64,000 bases of DNA from Paenibacillus sp. 32352 (GTDB lineage: Bacteria > Bacillota > Bacilli > Paenibacillales > NBRC-103111), in assembly GCF_002042965.1 (NCBI RefSeq), contig NZ_MZNT01000006.1, forward strand, positions 124,001 through 188,000. Direction: 5' to 3'. Both the position numbers and the translations under genes were made by a program. Shown piece by piece: positions 52,673 to 62,129 of the stretch. Under the pieces are notes generated by a model. It did not search any database and was not told the DNA's origin. It saw only the letters and a list, made by a program, of their open reading frames with translations. The first letter of the stretch is position 1. Each line of letters starts with the position of its first letter.

Positions 52673-54448
52673 TTGAGCACTGCATCATTTACACCGCTGG
52701 ACCCCCGGGATGAAGAAGGAGCTGTTCCAGAGCTTGATGATAGGGATGACCGCTTGCTGGTTGAGCAGGCCAAGGCCGGGGATCGCGAGGCCTTCGGGGA
52801 ATTAATACGAAGACATAGAGCCCAGGTGTACGGCTATGCCCGTTCTATAGCCCAGGAGCCCTTCCTAGCGGAGGATATCGTGCAGGATGCGCTGATTCGG
52901 GCTTTTCTGCATCTCGGGACATTGGTAGATACCGAGAGGTTCCTCCCTTGGCTGCACCGGATCGTGCGCAACCAGGCGTACACTAGGCTAAGGAGCCGTT
53001 CCGTCGCCAAAGAGCAGTCCTTCTCCGCCCTGGCACCGTCCCAGGGGTCCATAGAGCCCTCGGAGGATACCTGGCGCGATCTCGATTACATCCTGCACCG
53101 TCTCTCCCAATCACGGCCTCCTGCCGGGCAAGAGACGAATCCGGAAGAAGCTTTGCTCCGGCGGGAGCTGATGGATACGATCGGCGGCATATTAGGCTGT
53201 CTCAACCGCAGAGAGCGGCAAATCTTCGAATCGCATTTTTTCGACCACTTGTCCCCTCAGGAGATTGCCAAGCTGTTTCAGCTCTCTTCCGCCAATGTGT
53301 ATCAGATTATTTCCCGGGGCCGTAAAAAAGTGATTCAGGAAAAGCTCCGTATTTCTGTAGATCATTACATGAAAAACAGAAGGGATATGGGACTTATGAA
53401 AAAGACTCTGCTGCCTAACAACGCTGCAAGCCACGAAGGAGGAACCTGGACATCGGCCGCCTCAGCTATTCATCGCATTCTGGGCTATACGGACAAAGCC
53501 TTCTCCCTTCCCATGGTCATGGGCTTGACCGGTCACGCCTTTCGCATCAATATCGGGCCGGGAGACGTCCATATCGGCGGACCGACCAGCTTTAACTTCG
53601 GAGATATCCTCACCAAGGGGCTGCTCAATCTGGGCTTCCGCTGCCGTTTCGTTGACGGGCTCCGGAAGGATGGTCCGGGACCAAATGCCAACCTGGTCGA
53701 TCCGTCCCTGCTAACGGAGCAAGCAATGCACAAAAGGTCGATGCACAAAGCGCTTCCCGAAGCGCTGGAGCTCATCCACCGTTCCATCGACCGTGGGCTT
53801 CCGGTGCTGTCCTGGGATCTATTTATCCCCGAATTCGGAGTCATCTACGGCTATGACGATGAACAGCGACAGCTGATGGCTGCGGAATTGTGCAGAGAGA
53901 AAGCTATTTCCTATGACAACCTCGGACGGGGGATCCTGGAGGATCTATTCATTCTTGCCATTGAGGATTCCTTCGAGACGGATGACCGTACGATGCTGCA
54001 GGGTGCGCTGCGCATGATCCTCGATCATTATCAGGGAATAGAGGAGGAAGCCCCGAGAACGGTTCGGGGACTTGCGGCTTATTCGACCTGGATCGAAGCG
54101 TTCCGCGGCGGAGCGATCGAGCCTAATGGTCATTCCTATAACGTCGCCTTCGTTCAGGACGCCCGGCATTTTGCAGCCGCATTCTGGAACGAGCTGGCTG
54201 ACGGATGGAACGGCTCCGACGAACGGGACGCACGCATTCGCAGCTTGTTCCGGGAGGCAGCCGTTCTGTACGGGGATATTGCCCGCCGGCTACTGCCTCT
54301 GCGCAGCCTGTTTCCCTTCCCCTCCGGCGGGGACCCTAACTCTCCTGCCGCGGCGGAGCAAGCCGTGCCGATTCTTGAGTCGGTGCTTGCCCTTGAACGG
54401 CAAGCGGTCAGCCTGCTCGAAGCGATAGATAATGAGCTGCGCAGCTAA
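52673..54448 (+). CDS. ECF sigma factor fused to a large C-terminal domain
   Basis: A 591-residue protein. Residues about 30-100 are sigma region 2 (AEDIVQDALIRAF, WLHRIVRNQAYTRLR) and about 165-225 sigma region 4 (LNRRERQIFESHFFDHLSPQEIAKLF). The rest, about 255-591, is a separate domain with MGLTGHAFRINI, PVLSWDLFIPEFGVIYGYDDE and a helical C-terminal part. It loosely recalls the BtrH/C39 papain-like fold (the GYDD motif), but no catalytic Cys-His pair is obvious. An ECF factor with such a tail and no adjacent anti-sigma gene may be controlled by its own domain. TTG 52673 follows AAGGAGG. Confidence 0.82.
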   Translation: MSTASFTPLDPRDEEGAVPELDDRDDRLLVEQAKAGDREAFGELIRRHRAQVYGYARSIAQEPFLAEDIVQDALIRAFLHLGTLVDTERFLPWLHRIVRNQAYTRLRSRSVAKEQSFSALAPSQGSIEPSEDTWRDLDYILHRLSQSRPPAGQETNPEEALLRRELMDTIGGILGCLNRRERQIFESHFFDHLSPQEIAKLFQLSSANVYQIISRGRKKVIQEKLRISVDHYMKNRRDMGLMKKTLLPNNAASHEGGTWTSAASAIHRILGYTDKAFSLPMVMGLTGHAFRINIGPGDVHIGGPTSFNFGDILTKGLLNLGFRCRFVDGLRKDGPGPNANLVDPSLLTEQAMHKRSMHKALPEALELIHRSIDRGLPVLSWDLFIPEFGVIYGYDDEQRQLMAAELCREKAISYDNLGRGILEDLFILAIEDSFETDDRTMLQGALRMILDHYQGIEEEAPRTVRGLAAYSTWIEAFRGGAIEPNGHSYNVAFVQDARHFAAAFWNELADGWNGSDERDARIRSLFREAAVLYGDIARRLLPLRSLFPFPSGGDPNSPAAAEQAVPILESVLALERQAVSLLEAIDNELRS

Positions 54449-54570
54449 TCCTGCTTAGGTTGGCATGACCGGCATTGGATGGAAGCTTCTCTCGGCCCCT
54501 GATGCAAAATAACCCTGCAAAATAGCGCCTAGCTTGGAGCTGATTCAGGTGCTTTGGGAACCCCAAAAAT

Positions 54571-54604
54571 AAGGCGGCGGGCCGATTCCTAAGCCCGCCG
54601 CCTT
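54571..54604. terminator. Bidirectional terminator between sigma factor and catalase genes
   Basis: A perfect 12-base stem AAGGCGGCGGGC/GCCCGCCGCCTT is followed by CCTTT on the plus strand; on the minus strand the run ATTTTT follows. It serves the convergent genes. Confidence 0.85.
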
Positions 54605-54607
54605 CCT

Positions 54608-56179
54608 TTAATATGGACCTGCACTGTGCCCCTCTTGCTGAGCCTTGCGGACCGCCTGTGCCGGATCTGTCTGACCGCTCTCGATGCGGTTCCGGTCAGC
54701 CTTGGATAGCCCCTCGGCTACTCGCCTGCCGTAATCGGCATCCGCCTCCGTGAAATGCCGGATCATCCTCTCGCGAATGCCTTCGCTGCACTTCGACAAA
54801 GCATCGACCAGATTCGAGATCAGCTCTTCACGCTCCCATTCTTCAAAGGCCCGGTACGTATCGCCCGCTTGTCCGAAGTTATTCGTTCGCGGAATGGCCT
54901 CGCGGGTCAATTTGGCGTTATAGTGCGGCTCATGCTCCTTGCCATGCCGCTTCGCTTCCTCCAGCCCGCCTAGGGAGGAAGGCTCATAGTTGACATGCGG
55001 ATTTTGCCCCGGGGCCCGGTCCGGCCGGATCTGCATCTGCCCCCCGCTCTGATTGGTCGCCACATGGGTTCTAGGCGCATTGATCGGAAGCTGCAAGTAA
55101 TTCGTCCCGACCCGGTACCGCTGCGTATCCGAATAGGAGAAGGTACGGCCCTGCAGCAGCTTGTCATCCGAGAAGTCCAGGCCGTCTACCAGAACGCCGG
55201 TTCCGAATGCCGCCTGCTCCACTTCCGTGAAATAATCGACCGGATTGCGGTTCAAGGTCATTTTGCCTACACGCAGCAGCGGGAACTGATCCGTCGGCCA
55301 CAGTTTGGTGGGATCCAGCGGGTCAAAGGACAATTCGGGATGCTCATCATCGGACATGATTTGTACGCATAGCTCCCATTCGGGATGATCGCCCCGCTCA
55401 ATGGCCTGATACAGATCCAGCGTGGCGTGGTTGAAATTGATCGCTTGAATTTCGTTGGCTTCCTTTTGCAGCAAATTTTTAATGCCCTGCTTTAACGGCT
55501 CCCAGTGATATTTCACCAGCACCGCTTCTCCCGCCTCATTCACCCACTTATATGTATTGACGCCGGAGCCCTGCATTTGCCGGTAGTTAGCGGGAATTCC
55601 CCAAGGGGAGTACACAAACGTAATCATATGGGTAGCCTCTGGACTCATCGACACAAAATCGAAGAAGCGCTCCATATCTTGCACATTCGTGATCGGATCG
55701 GGCCTGAAGGCATGAACCATATCAGGGAATTTCAGCGGGTCTCTAATGAAGAAAATTTTGAGATTGTTCCCGACCAAGTCCCAGTTCCCGTCCTCCGTGT
55801 AAAATTTGACGGCAAAGCCTCTCGGGTCCCTTAAGGTTTCGGGAGAATGACCGCCATGAATCACCGTCGAGAACCTTACGAACACCGGCGTCTCTTTGCC
55901 CGCCTCCTGAAACAGCTTCGCCCGGGTGTACTTGGATACCGGCTCTTCTCCAACCTTCCCGTAAGCTACAAATACTCCGTGAGCTCCTGCACCGCGCGCA
56001 TGGACGACGCGCTCCGGAATGCGCTCCCTGTCGAAGTGAGTAATTTTCTCAAGATAATGGTAGTTCTCCAACGTGCTTGGCCCCCGGCTGCCTACCGTGC
56101 GAATATTCTGGTTATCCGCTACCGGATGTCCCTGACGGGTAGTCAACGTCCGCTGCCCTGAGTCGGTTTCTTTATGCAT
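54608..56179 (-). CDS. katA: Monofunctional haem catalase
   Basis: A 523-residue catalase that converts hydrogen peroxide to water and oxygen. The distal His60 is in [12 protein letters not shown], the distal Asn in [14 protein letters not shown], and the proximal Tyr in [13 protein letters not shown]. It is slightly longer than the usual small-subunit clade because of a Gln/Gly-rich C-terminus. A GGAGAG site precedes the ATG. I looked for a PerR box upstream and found no convincing match. Confidence 0.95.
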   Translation of the reverse strand: MHKETDSGQRTLTTRQGHPVADNQNIRTVGSRGPSTLENYHYLEKITHFDRERIPERVVHARGAGAHGVFVAYGKVGEEPVSKYTRAKLFQEAGKETPVFVRFSTVIHGGHSPETLRDPRGFAVKFYTEDGNWDLVGNNLKIFFIRDPLKFPDMVHAFRPDPITNVQDMERFFDFVSMSPEATHMITFVYSPWGIPANYRQMQGSGVNTYKWVNEAGEAVLVKYHWEPLKQGIKNLLQKEANEIQAINFNHATLDLYQAIERGDHPEWELCVQIMSDDEHPELSFDPLDPTKLWPTDQFPLLRVGKMTLNRNPVDYFTEVEQAAFGTGVLVDGLDFSDDKLLQGRTFSYSDTQRYRVGTNYLQLPINAPRTHVATNQSGGQMQIRPDRAPGQNPHVNYEPSSLGGLEEAKRHGKEHEPHYNAKLTREAIPRTNNFGQAGDTYRAFEEWEREELISNLVDALSKCSEGIRERMIRHFTEADADYGRRVAEGLSKADRNRIESGQTDPAQAVRKAQQEGHSAGPY

Positions 56180-56319
56180 CCTTTTCTCTCCTGTCCCTAT
56201 GTAAAATCATCCTGCATTAGCTTGTCCCAAAATCAGGAGCTCATCCTTGATCCCTGCTGCCGATAGCCCTTCTTTAATGGAGGCTTGCCCGGCGGCCGTT
56301 TCCCAACATCCACGTGGCT

Positions 56320-58203
56320 TTACCCGATATCCTTCTGCGAGTCTTTCCCCGTGAATTGGCTGAGATACAAGTCGGCATAAAAGCCGCCCTCGGCCAGCAA
56401 CTCTTCATGTGTTCCCTTCTCGATCACAGTCCCTTTGTTCATGACGAGAATCATATCCGCGTTGCGGATCGTCGAGAGCCTATGGGCAATGACAAAGCTG
56501 GTTCTTCCTTTCATCAGCTCGTTCATCGCCTTTTGGATATATACTTCCGTTCGCGTATCTACGCTGCTCGTCGCTTCATCCAGAATGAGAATCGCAGGGT
56601 CGGCCAGAATGGCGCGGGCAATGGTCAGAAGCTGCTTCTGCCCCTGAGAGATGTTCGAAGCCTCTTCGTTTAGCACGGTGTCATAGCCGTCCGGCAAGGT
56701 CCGAATAAAATGATCGGCATGCGCTGCCTTCGCGGCCCGAACGATGTCCTCGGCAGAAGCTCCCTCACGCCCATAGCCGATATTATCGCGAATCGTGCCG
56801 TTGAACAGCCAGGTGTCCTGAAGCACCATGCCGAACAGGCTGCGCAGGTTCCCCCGCTTCAGGTCAGTAATATCGACTCCGTCAATCGTGATTCGGCCGC
56901 CTCCCAGCTCATAAAATCGCATCAGCAGATTGATAAGCGTTGTTTTGCCCGCTCCCGTCGGCCCTACTATGGCAACGGTCTGACCCGGCTTGACATCGAT
57001 ATTCATATGCTCGATCAAGACGGCGCCCTCTTTGTACCCGAACGTGACGTCCTGGAAATGCACTTCGCCCTTAGGACGCTCCAAGTGATTAGGCTCCGAA
57101 GCCTCCGGCACCTCCTCCTTCTCGTCGAGCAGCTCGAAGACGCGCTCTGCGGAAGCGATGGTCGATTGTATAATATTGGCGATATTGGCCAGCTGGGTGA
57201 TAGGCTGTGAGAACTGACGCGTGTATTGAATAAACGCCTGAATATCACCGATCTCAATCGCCCTTCTCGTGACGAGAATCCCGCCGACGACGCTGACCAG
57301 CACGTAGCCGATATTGCTGATGAAGCTCATCAAAGGCATGATGATCCCGGACACAAACTGCGCCTTCCAGCCTGACTGATACAGCTTGCGGTTAATTTCG
57401 TTGAACTTATCGATGGACTTCTCCTCGTGTCCGAACGCTTTAATGATCCGGTGGCCCGTATACATTTCTTCCACGTGGCCGTTCAGCTCTCCAAGCGCCT
57501 TTTGCTGTCCTGCAAAAAAAGCCTGCGAACGGGAGGCTACCGCTTTGGTAACAAGAAAGCTGAGCGGAAGCGTAAGAAATACGATTAGCGTCATCCAACC
57601 GCTTATCGTCAGCATCATGACAATAACGCCGACCAGCGTGACCACGGAGGTAATCAGCTGGGTCAAGCTTTGCTGCAGCGTGCTGCTTATATTGTCAACG
57701 TCGTTGACAACCCGGCTCAAGATTTCGCCGTGGGCGCGGGAATCGAAGAACGACAGCGGCAGCCTGGACAGCTTCTCATTGACCCGCTGTCTTAAGCCAT
57801 AGACGGTCTTCTGGGCGACTCCTGCCATCACATATTGCTGCACGTAGCTGAAGGCTGCGCTGATGATATACAGGACAGCCAACACCAGCAAAATATCCTT
57901 TATGTAACCGAAGTCGACTTCCGCTCCAGGAACTCCCTTCAGCTTCAGCATGACACCCTCGTAAATTTTGGTCGTCGCCTTCCCCATAATTTTCGGGCTG
58001 ACGATGCTGAACACGGTGCTGAGTATGGCAGCGAGAAGAACCATAAGCAGCGCATAACGATGAGGCTTTAAATAGTGAAGCAAGCGATTCAGCGTGCCCT
58101 TGAAGTTTTTGGCCTTTTGGACGGGCATTCCCATTCGGGGACCTCCGGGTCCTCCTCCCGGGCCGCGGCCCGGTCCCCCGCCCCCTCTATGCGGTCCGCT
58201 CAT
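56320..58203 (-). CDS. ABC exporter half-transporter, catalytic subunit
   Basis: A 627-residue half-transporter with the canonical catalytic Glu (LILDEATSSVD) and H-loop His (VIAHRLS) but signature ISQGQ. Its partner gene upstream overlaps by four bases. The first about 30 residues form a Gly/Pro/Arg-rich tail (GGGGPGRGPGGGPGGPRMG), like that of the subunit at 10886-12754. The membrane domain spans about residues 55-340. Together the pair is a second heterodimeric multidrug exporter. Confidence 0.92.
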   Translation of the reverse strand: MSGPHRGGGGPGRGPGGGPGGPRMGMPVQKAKNFKGTLNRLLHYLKPHRYALLMVLLAAILSTVFSIVSPKIMGKATTKIYEGVMLKLKGVPGAEVDFGYIKDILLVLAVLYIISAAFSYVQQYVMAGVAQKTVYGLRQRVNEKLSRLPLSFFDSRAHGEILSRVVNDVDNISSTLQQSLTQLITSVVTLVGVIVMMLTISGWMTLIVFLTLPLSFLVTKAVASRSQAFFAGQQKALGELNGHVEEMYTGHRIIKAFGHEEKSIDKFNEINRKLYQSGWKAQFVSGIIMPLMSFISNIGYVLVSVVGGILVTRRAIEIGDIQAFIQYTRQFSQPITQLANIANIIQSTIASAERVFELLDEKEEVPEASEPNHLERPKGEVHFQDVTFGYKEGAVLIEHMNIDVKPGQTVAIVGPTGAGKTTLINLLMRFYELGGGRITIDGVDITDLKRGNLRSLFGMVLQDTWLFNGTIRDNIGYGREGASAEDIVRAAKAAHADHFIRTLPDGYDTVLNEEASNISQGQKQLLTIARAILADPAILILDEATSSVDTRTEVYIQKAMNELMKGRTSFVIAHRLSTIRNADMILVMNKGTVIEKGTHEELLAEGGFYADLYLSQFTGKDSQKDIG

Positions 58204-59927
58204 GACAGTTCCTCCTCCGATAGCTGTGAAGCCACGATTTCCCTATACACTCCGCACGAAGCCATCAGCTCTTGATGATTCCCTATCCCGGCAATACGTC
58301 CGTCCTCCAGCACGATGATCCGGTCCGCGTCCATGACGGTGCTCACCCTTTGGGCCACGATGATGACCGTCGCATCCCCGGTCTCCGCCTTCAGGGCAGC
58401 GCGAAGCTTCGCATCCGTCTTAAAATCAAGAGCGGAGAAGCTGTCGTCGAACACGTAAATTTCCGGCCTTCTGACCAGAGCTCTGGCTATGGAGAGACGC
58501 TGCTTTTGTCCTCCCGATACGTTCGTTCCTCCTTGGGCAATAACCGAGTCGAAGCCTTCCGGCATAGCGGAGATGAACTCCGTCGCCTGGGCGACCGCTG
58601 CCGCATGCCGCAGCTCCTCGTCGGTTGCATCCTCCTTGCCGTACCGGATATTGTCTGCAATGGTTCCGGAGAACAGCACGGCCTTCTGCGGGACTAAGCC
58701 GATTTTCTCGCGCAGCGTCTGCTGCGTCATCTCCCTTACGTCCACCCCATCCACACGGATGCTGCCGCTGCTTACATCGTAAAATCGGGGAATGAGGCTG
58801 ATCAGCGTCGATTTGCCTGACCCCGTCCCTCCGATAATCGCCGTAATCTCCCCGGGGCTGGCGCTGAAGGAAATATTCGAGAGGGCCGGCTGCTCCGCTC
58901 CCGGATAGCTGAACGAAACCTGGTCGAATTCGATGTAGCCCTTCCTCTCTCCCGTCTGTCGGCCATGCGCAGGATTCTCCAGCGTCGGGGTCATGCCCAG
59001 CACTTCGTTAATGCGGCCGGCCGAGACGGAAGCTCGAGGAATCATGACGAACATCATCGACATCATAATGAGCGAGAACATAATCTGCATCGCATACTGC
59101 AAAAAGGCCATCAGATCCCCTACCTGCATATGACCAGTGCTGATCCGGACGCTGCCAAACCAGATAATAGCTATGGAGGAGAAGTTCATGACCAGCATCA
59201 TCACCGGCATCATGGCCGCCATAATGCGGTTCACCTTCGTAGCGGTAGCCGTCAAATCCCGGTTGGCCTCCTGAAATCGCTGCTGCTCGTGCTCAATCCG
59301 GTTGAAGGAACGAATGACGCGTATTCCCGTCAGCCCTTCCCGCAGCACCAGATTCAGCTTGTCCAGCTTCATCTGGAGCGCTTTGAACAAGGGCATGCCG
59401 CGGCTTGCGATAATGGCGATGGCCGCCGCAAGCACCGGAATAACCACGACTAGAACAAGCGATAGCGTGGCGTCCTTATTCACCGCCATGATGATGCCCC
59501 CAATACACATCATGGGAGCACTGATCATCATTCGCAGCATCATGGTCAGCACTTGCTGCACCTGGGTAATATCGTTGGTCGTTCTCGTAATCAGCGAAGC
59601 GGTGCCGATCCTGTCGAACTCCTGAAGGGAGAAATTTTCGACATGGGAGAACACCCGGCTCCGCACGTTAAGGCCAAAGCCCGATGCCGTCCTGGCGGAA
59701 AGAAAGCTTGCCGCAACAGAGCATATTGCGCCTCCCGCCGCCACCAGAAGCATGAATCCCCCGATTCGGAAGATGTAGGGGATGTCGCCTTCCACAATCC
59801 CTTTATCCACAATATCCGCCATTAAGGTCGGGAGATACAGATCCGACAAGGATTGCAGAAATATCAAGACGAGCACAGCTGCTGCCGGCCACCGGTAAGG
59901 CTGGAGAAAACCCAGCATTCGAATCAC
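58200..59927 (-). CDS. ABC exporter half-transporter, degenerate-site subunit
   Basis: A 575-residue half-transporter. Walker A is GGTGSGKST and the signature VSGGQ is functional, but Walker B ends YVFDDSFSALD (Asp for Glu) and the H-loop reads IVAQRVS (Gln for His). It therefore supplies the impaired site of a heterodimer with the next gene. It starts at GTG 59927 after GAGGTG. A seven-codon ORF and a terminator hairpin lie in its leader, and a MerR/TipAS regulator gene is divergent. Confidence 0.92.
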   Translation of the reverse strand: MIRMLGFLQPYRWPAAAVLVLIFLQSLSDLYLPTLMADIVDKGIVEGDIPYIFRIGGFMLLVAAGGAICSVAASFLSARTASGFGLNVRSRVFSHVENFSLQEFDRIGTASLITRTTNDITQVQQVLTMMLRMMISAPMMCIGGIIMAVNKDATLSLVLVVVIPVLAAAIAIIASRGMPLFKALQMKLDKLNLVLREGLTGIRVIRSFNRIEHEQQRFQEANRDLTATATKVNRIMAAMMPVMMLVMNFSSIAIIWFGSVRISTGHMQVGDLMAFLQYAMQIMFSLIMMSMMFVMIPRASVSAGRINEVLGMTPTLENPAHGRQTGERKGYIEFDQVSFSYPGAEQPALSNISFSASPGEITAIIGGTGSGKSTLISLIPRFYDVSSGSIRVDGVDVREMTQQTLREKIGLVPQKAVLFSGTIADNIRYGKEDATDEELRHAAAVAQATEFISAMPEGFDSVIAQGGTNVSGGQKQRLSIARALVRRPEIYVFDDSFSALDFKTDAKLRAALKAETGDATVIIVAQRVSTVMDADRIIVLEDGRIAGIGNHQELMASCGVYREIVASQLSEEELS

Positions 59928-59953
59928 ACGCCATCACCTCGTTTGGGCTGCGT

Positions 59954-59977
59954 TCAGCCGAAATAGTCCATAATCAT
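59954..59977 (-). CDS. Seven-codon leader ORF (MIMDYFG) of the ABC operon
   Basis: On the minus strand ATG-ATT-ATG-GAC-TAT-TTC-GGC-TGA begins seven bases after an AGGGAG site and ends 27 bases before the GTG start of the exporter gene. Such short leader ORFs often couple drug-stalled ribosomes to resistance-gene expression. The small size means chance cannot be excluded. Confidence 0.35.
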   Translation of the reverse strand: MIMDYFG

Positions 59978-60092
59978 CCTCTTCTCCCTATTTTGCTCTA
60001 GGGCTAGTCCTTGTTATTCCTTACCCTTATCGCAAGAAGCCCTAACTCGAGCCAGGCAGCCCGGCAAGCTGACTCGCAGATTCCGGCATGCC

Positions 60093-60113
60093 GAAAAACC
60101 CCGCAAGCGGGGC
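60093..60113 (-). terminator. Candidate attenuator upstream of the ABC exporter operon
   Basis: On the minus strand CCCCGC-TT-GCGGGG is followed by TTTTT, about 170 bases before the exporter start. No gene ends here on that strand, so the hairpin lies in the probable leader and may attenuate transcription. Between 59928 and 60290 I found no intact gene. Confidence 0.55.
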
Positions 60114-60291
60114 CTTGACTTTGTCATTGCGAGACAGCCCGGAGCCTTAATACACAACATTTACCGGTACAATAGTATTCGATTCGACTCTGACTATAAG
60201 CAGCTCTTCTAAAGCCAAACTAAATGCTAATAGTGGTTCCATCGAGACATATTTTTCCACCAAAATCATGCAAAAAGAACAAGCGAGCCTG

Positions 60292-60322
60292 TTGACTCTC
60301 ACGTAACGTAATACCCTATGAT
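60292..60322 (+). promoter_or_regulatory. MerR-type promoter with 19-base spacer
   Basis: TTGACT (60292-60297), a 19-base spacer and TATGAT (60317-60322) carry the over-long spacing typical of MerR-family activated promoters. The spacer includes ACGTAACGT, close to the site described for Mta/TipA-type regulators. AGGAGGTGAT follows before the MerR gene. Confidence 0.75.
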
Positions 60323-60340
60323 GAAATAGGAGGTGATGAT

Positions 60341-61105
60341 ATGACCTACAAAACGAAGGAAGTTGCCGATCTTGCCGGCATCAGCGTCCGGACACTCCAT
60401 CATTATGATGAAATCGGACTGCTCTCTCCCGATTCAGTTAATGAGGCGGGATACCGCACCTATACCGATCGTGAGCTGGAACGTTTACAGCAAATATTGT
60501 TTTTTCGCGAGATCGGGTTTTCGTTGAAGGAGATCAAAGACATTCTCGACCACCCCCATTTCGACCGGAAAGAGGCGCTGGAATCCCATCGGGAGCTATT
60601 GCTCGAGAAGAGGCGGCGGCTCGATAGCATCATCGAAACGGTTCACAAAACGATTCAAGCTATGGAAGGAGAACGACAAATGAGTAACCAGGAACGATTC
60701 GAGTCCTTTGATAGGACTCCGTTAGAAGAACACAAACGCAAATACGCCAAGGAAGCGCGTCAACGCTATGGAGATGCTATGATGGACTCCGTCGAGCAAA
60801 AGACCGGCGGCTATTCCTCTCAGGATTGGAACGATATTATGGAGCAATCACGGCAAATTTATGCCAAGATCATCGCCGCCATGGATAACGGACCCGAGGA
60901 CCCGCAAGTACAGGAAGGAGTGGCGGAGCTTAGAGAATGGATCATAAGCCACTTTTACGAATGTACACCGGACATTTTCCGCGGTCTGGGAGATTTGTAC
61001 GTAGAGGATGAGCGATTTACAGCGAACATTGATAAGCATAAGGAGGGGCTGGCCGTCTTTTTGCGGGAGGCTATGCACGTATATTGTGATCGTTTAAAAG
61101 CATAA
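60341..61105 (+). CDS. MerR-family regulator with TipAS drug-binding domain (Mta-like)
   Basis: A 254-residue protein. The N-terminal MerR domain reads KTKEVADLAGISVRTLHHYDEIGLLSPDSVNEAGYRTYTDREL, followed by a coiled coil (residues about 78-112). The C-terminal half (ERFESFDRTPLEEHKRKYAKEARQRYG onward) is a TipAS domain that binds antibiotics in TipAL and Mta. On binding it would untwist a 19-base spacer promoter, such as its own. It is divergent from the second ABC exporter, its likely target. Confidence 0.92.
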   Translation: MTYKTKEVADLAGISVRTLHHYDEIGLLSPDSVNEAGYRTYTDRELERLQQILFFREIGFSLKEIKDILDHPHFDRKEALESHRELLLEKRRRLDSIIETVHKTIQAMEGERQMSNQERFESFDRTPLEEHKRKYAKEARQRYGDAMMDSVEQKTGGYSSQDWNDIMEQSRQIYAKIIAAMDNGPEDPQVQEGVAELREWIISHFYECTPDIFRGLGDLYVEDERFTANIDKHKEGLAVFLREAMHVYCDRLKA

Positions 61106-61256
61106 GCTTATTTCCTTTTTCTGGAGCCAACCATTCGCTATAGCAAACCTAGGAACCTATCGAATTCGCATCTGCAAGCGATTTTAATCCCCATTAATAA
61201 AGTGGGATAAACCCGCGCCCGGCAAGCATTTTTTAGGATATTCCAATAAATGCTGG

Positions 61257-61286
61257 TTGAATCTTCGTTCATACAGCCTCTATAAT
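61257..61286 (+). promoter_or_regulatory. Probable promoter of sleB
   Basis: TTGAAT (61257-61262), an 18-base spacer and TATAAT (61281-61286) fit sigma-A. An overlapping CATACA raises the possibility of a forespore sigma-G promoter, but the -35 match is poor. The stretch 61106-61256 has no other element that I can name. Confidence 0.5.
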
Positions 61287-61311
61287 CTTTATCCGAAAGG
61301 GGAGATACCGT

Positions 61312-61968
61312 ATGAAACGAAGAAATTGGAGAATATTGGCCTTCCTATTCGGGTTTGCATTGTTGACGAATATAGTAGGAATTACCCCATATACAGCTCA
61401 AGCAGCACCATTACTACAGCAAGGCAGCGCCAACGGCGACGTCTGGGATCTGCAGTTCCGTTTGAAGCTGGCCGGCTTTTACCAGCTGCCCTTGGACGGC
61501 TTGTACGGATCTAATACAGCCCAAGCAGTCAAAGGATTTCAAAGCAATTTCGGCTTAAATCCGGACGGAGTGGTAGGAGATATGACTTGGTCCGAGCTGA
61601 AGAAGCATTCCTTGAACCGTGAAGAGCTGGACATTCTGGCTAAGGTTATTTACAGCGAGGCCCGCGGTGAATCGTACGAAGGTCAGGTTGCCGTCGGCGC
61701 CGTCGTTATGAATCGTATTCAATCCGGCAAGTTTGGAGATAGTATTAAAGACGTCGTTTTCCAAAAGGGCGCCTTTACCGCAGTAGCGGATGGCCAATAT
61801 AATTTGTTGCCTGACAGCACGGCTTATTTGGCTGCCCAGGACGCCGTACGCGGCTGGGATCCTTCTAATGGCTCCTTGTATTATTTTAACCCGAAAACAG
61901 CGACCAGCGCTTGGATATGGACCAGACCGCAAACCATTCAAATCGGGAACCATATTTTCGCAAAATAA
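61312..61968 (+). CDS. sleB: Spore cortex-lytic enzyme SleB
   Basis: A 218-residue secreted enzyme. A signal peptide ends near AQA (residue 31). Residues about 40-98 are a peptidoglycan-binding repeat (GDVWDLQFRLKLAGFYQLPLDGLYGSNTAQAVKGFQ). The catalytic domain starts LAKVIYSEARGESYEGQVAVGAVVMNRI with Glu116, the predicted catalytic acid of lytic transglycosylases. In spores it cleaves cortex peptidoglycan containing muramic lactam. The usual partner gene ypeB is not adjacent. Confidence 0.9.
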   Translation: MKRRNWRILAFLFGFALLTNIVGITPYTAQAAPLLQQGSANGDVWDLQFRLKLAGFYQLPLDGLYGSNTAQAVKGFQSNFGLNPDGVVGDMTWSELKKHSLNREELDILAKVIYSEARGESYEGQVAVGAVVMNRIQSGKFGDSIKDVVFQKGAFTAVADGQYNLLPDSTAYLAAQDAVRGWDPSNGSLYYFNPKTATSAWIWTRPQTIQIGNHIFAK

Positions 61969-62075
61969 ACCATTGGTTAATTAAATCCAGACTATCCTTG
62001 CAAAGTGAAACTTAGCTTTAAGCAGATGCATCTTCTTTGTGCAAACCCGTAAATTTACAAATGGTGTTATTATTT

Positions 62076-62125
62076 AAAAAAGGTTGTTCCAGAGTCTGAA
62101 AAAGGACCCGCGGAACAACCTTTTA
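62076..62125. terminator. Bidirectional intrinsic terminator
   Basis: A perfect AAAGGTTGTTCC/GGAACAACCTTT stem is flanked by A-runs and TTTT. It lies between the convergent sleB and YfcC-like genes. Confidence 0.85.
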
Positions 62126-62129
62126 TTTG

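Noticed and set aside
56180-56319. PerR box for catalase
   Set aside because: I found no convincing TTATAAT-N-ATTATAA-type palindrome in the spacer.
56180-56345. Minus-strand reading ending SIKEGLSAAGIKDELLILGQANAG upstream of katA
   Set aside because: It looks protein-like but has no start codon with a ribosome site and begins inside the ABC gene. It could be a fragment, but I cannot support it as a gene.
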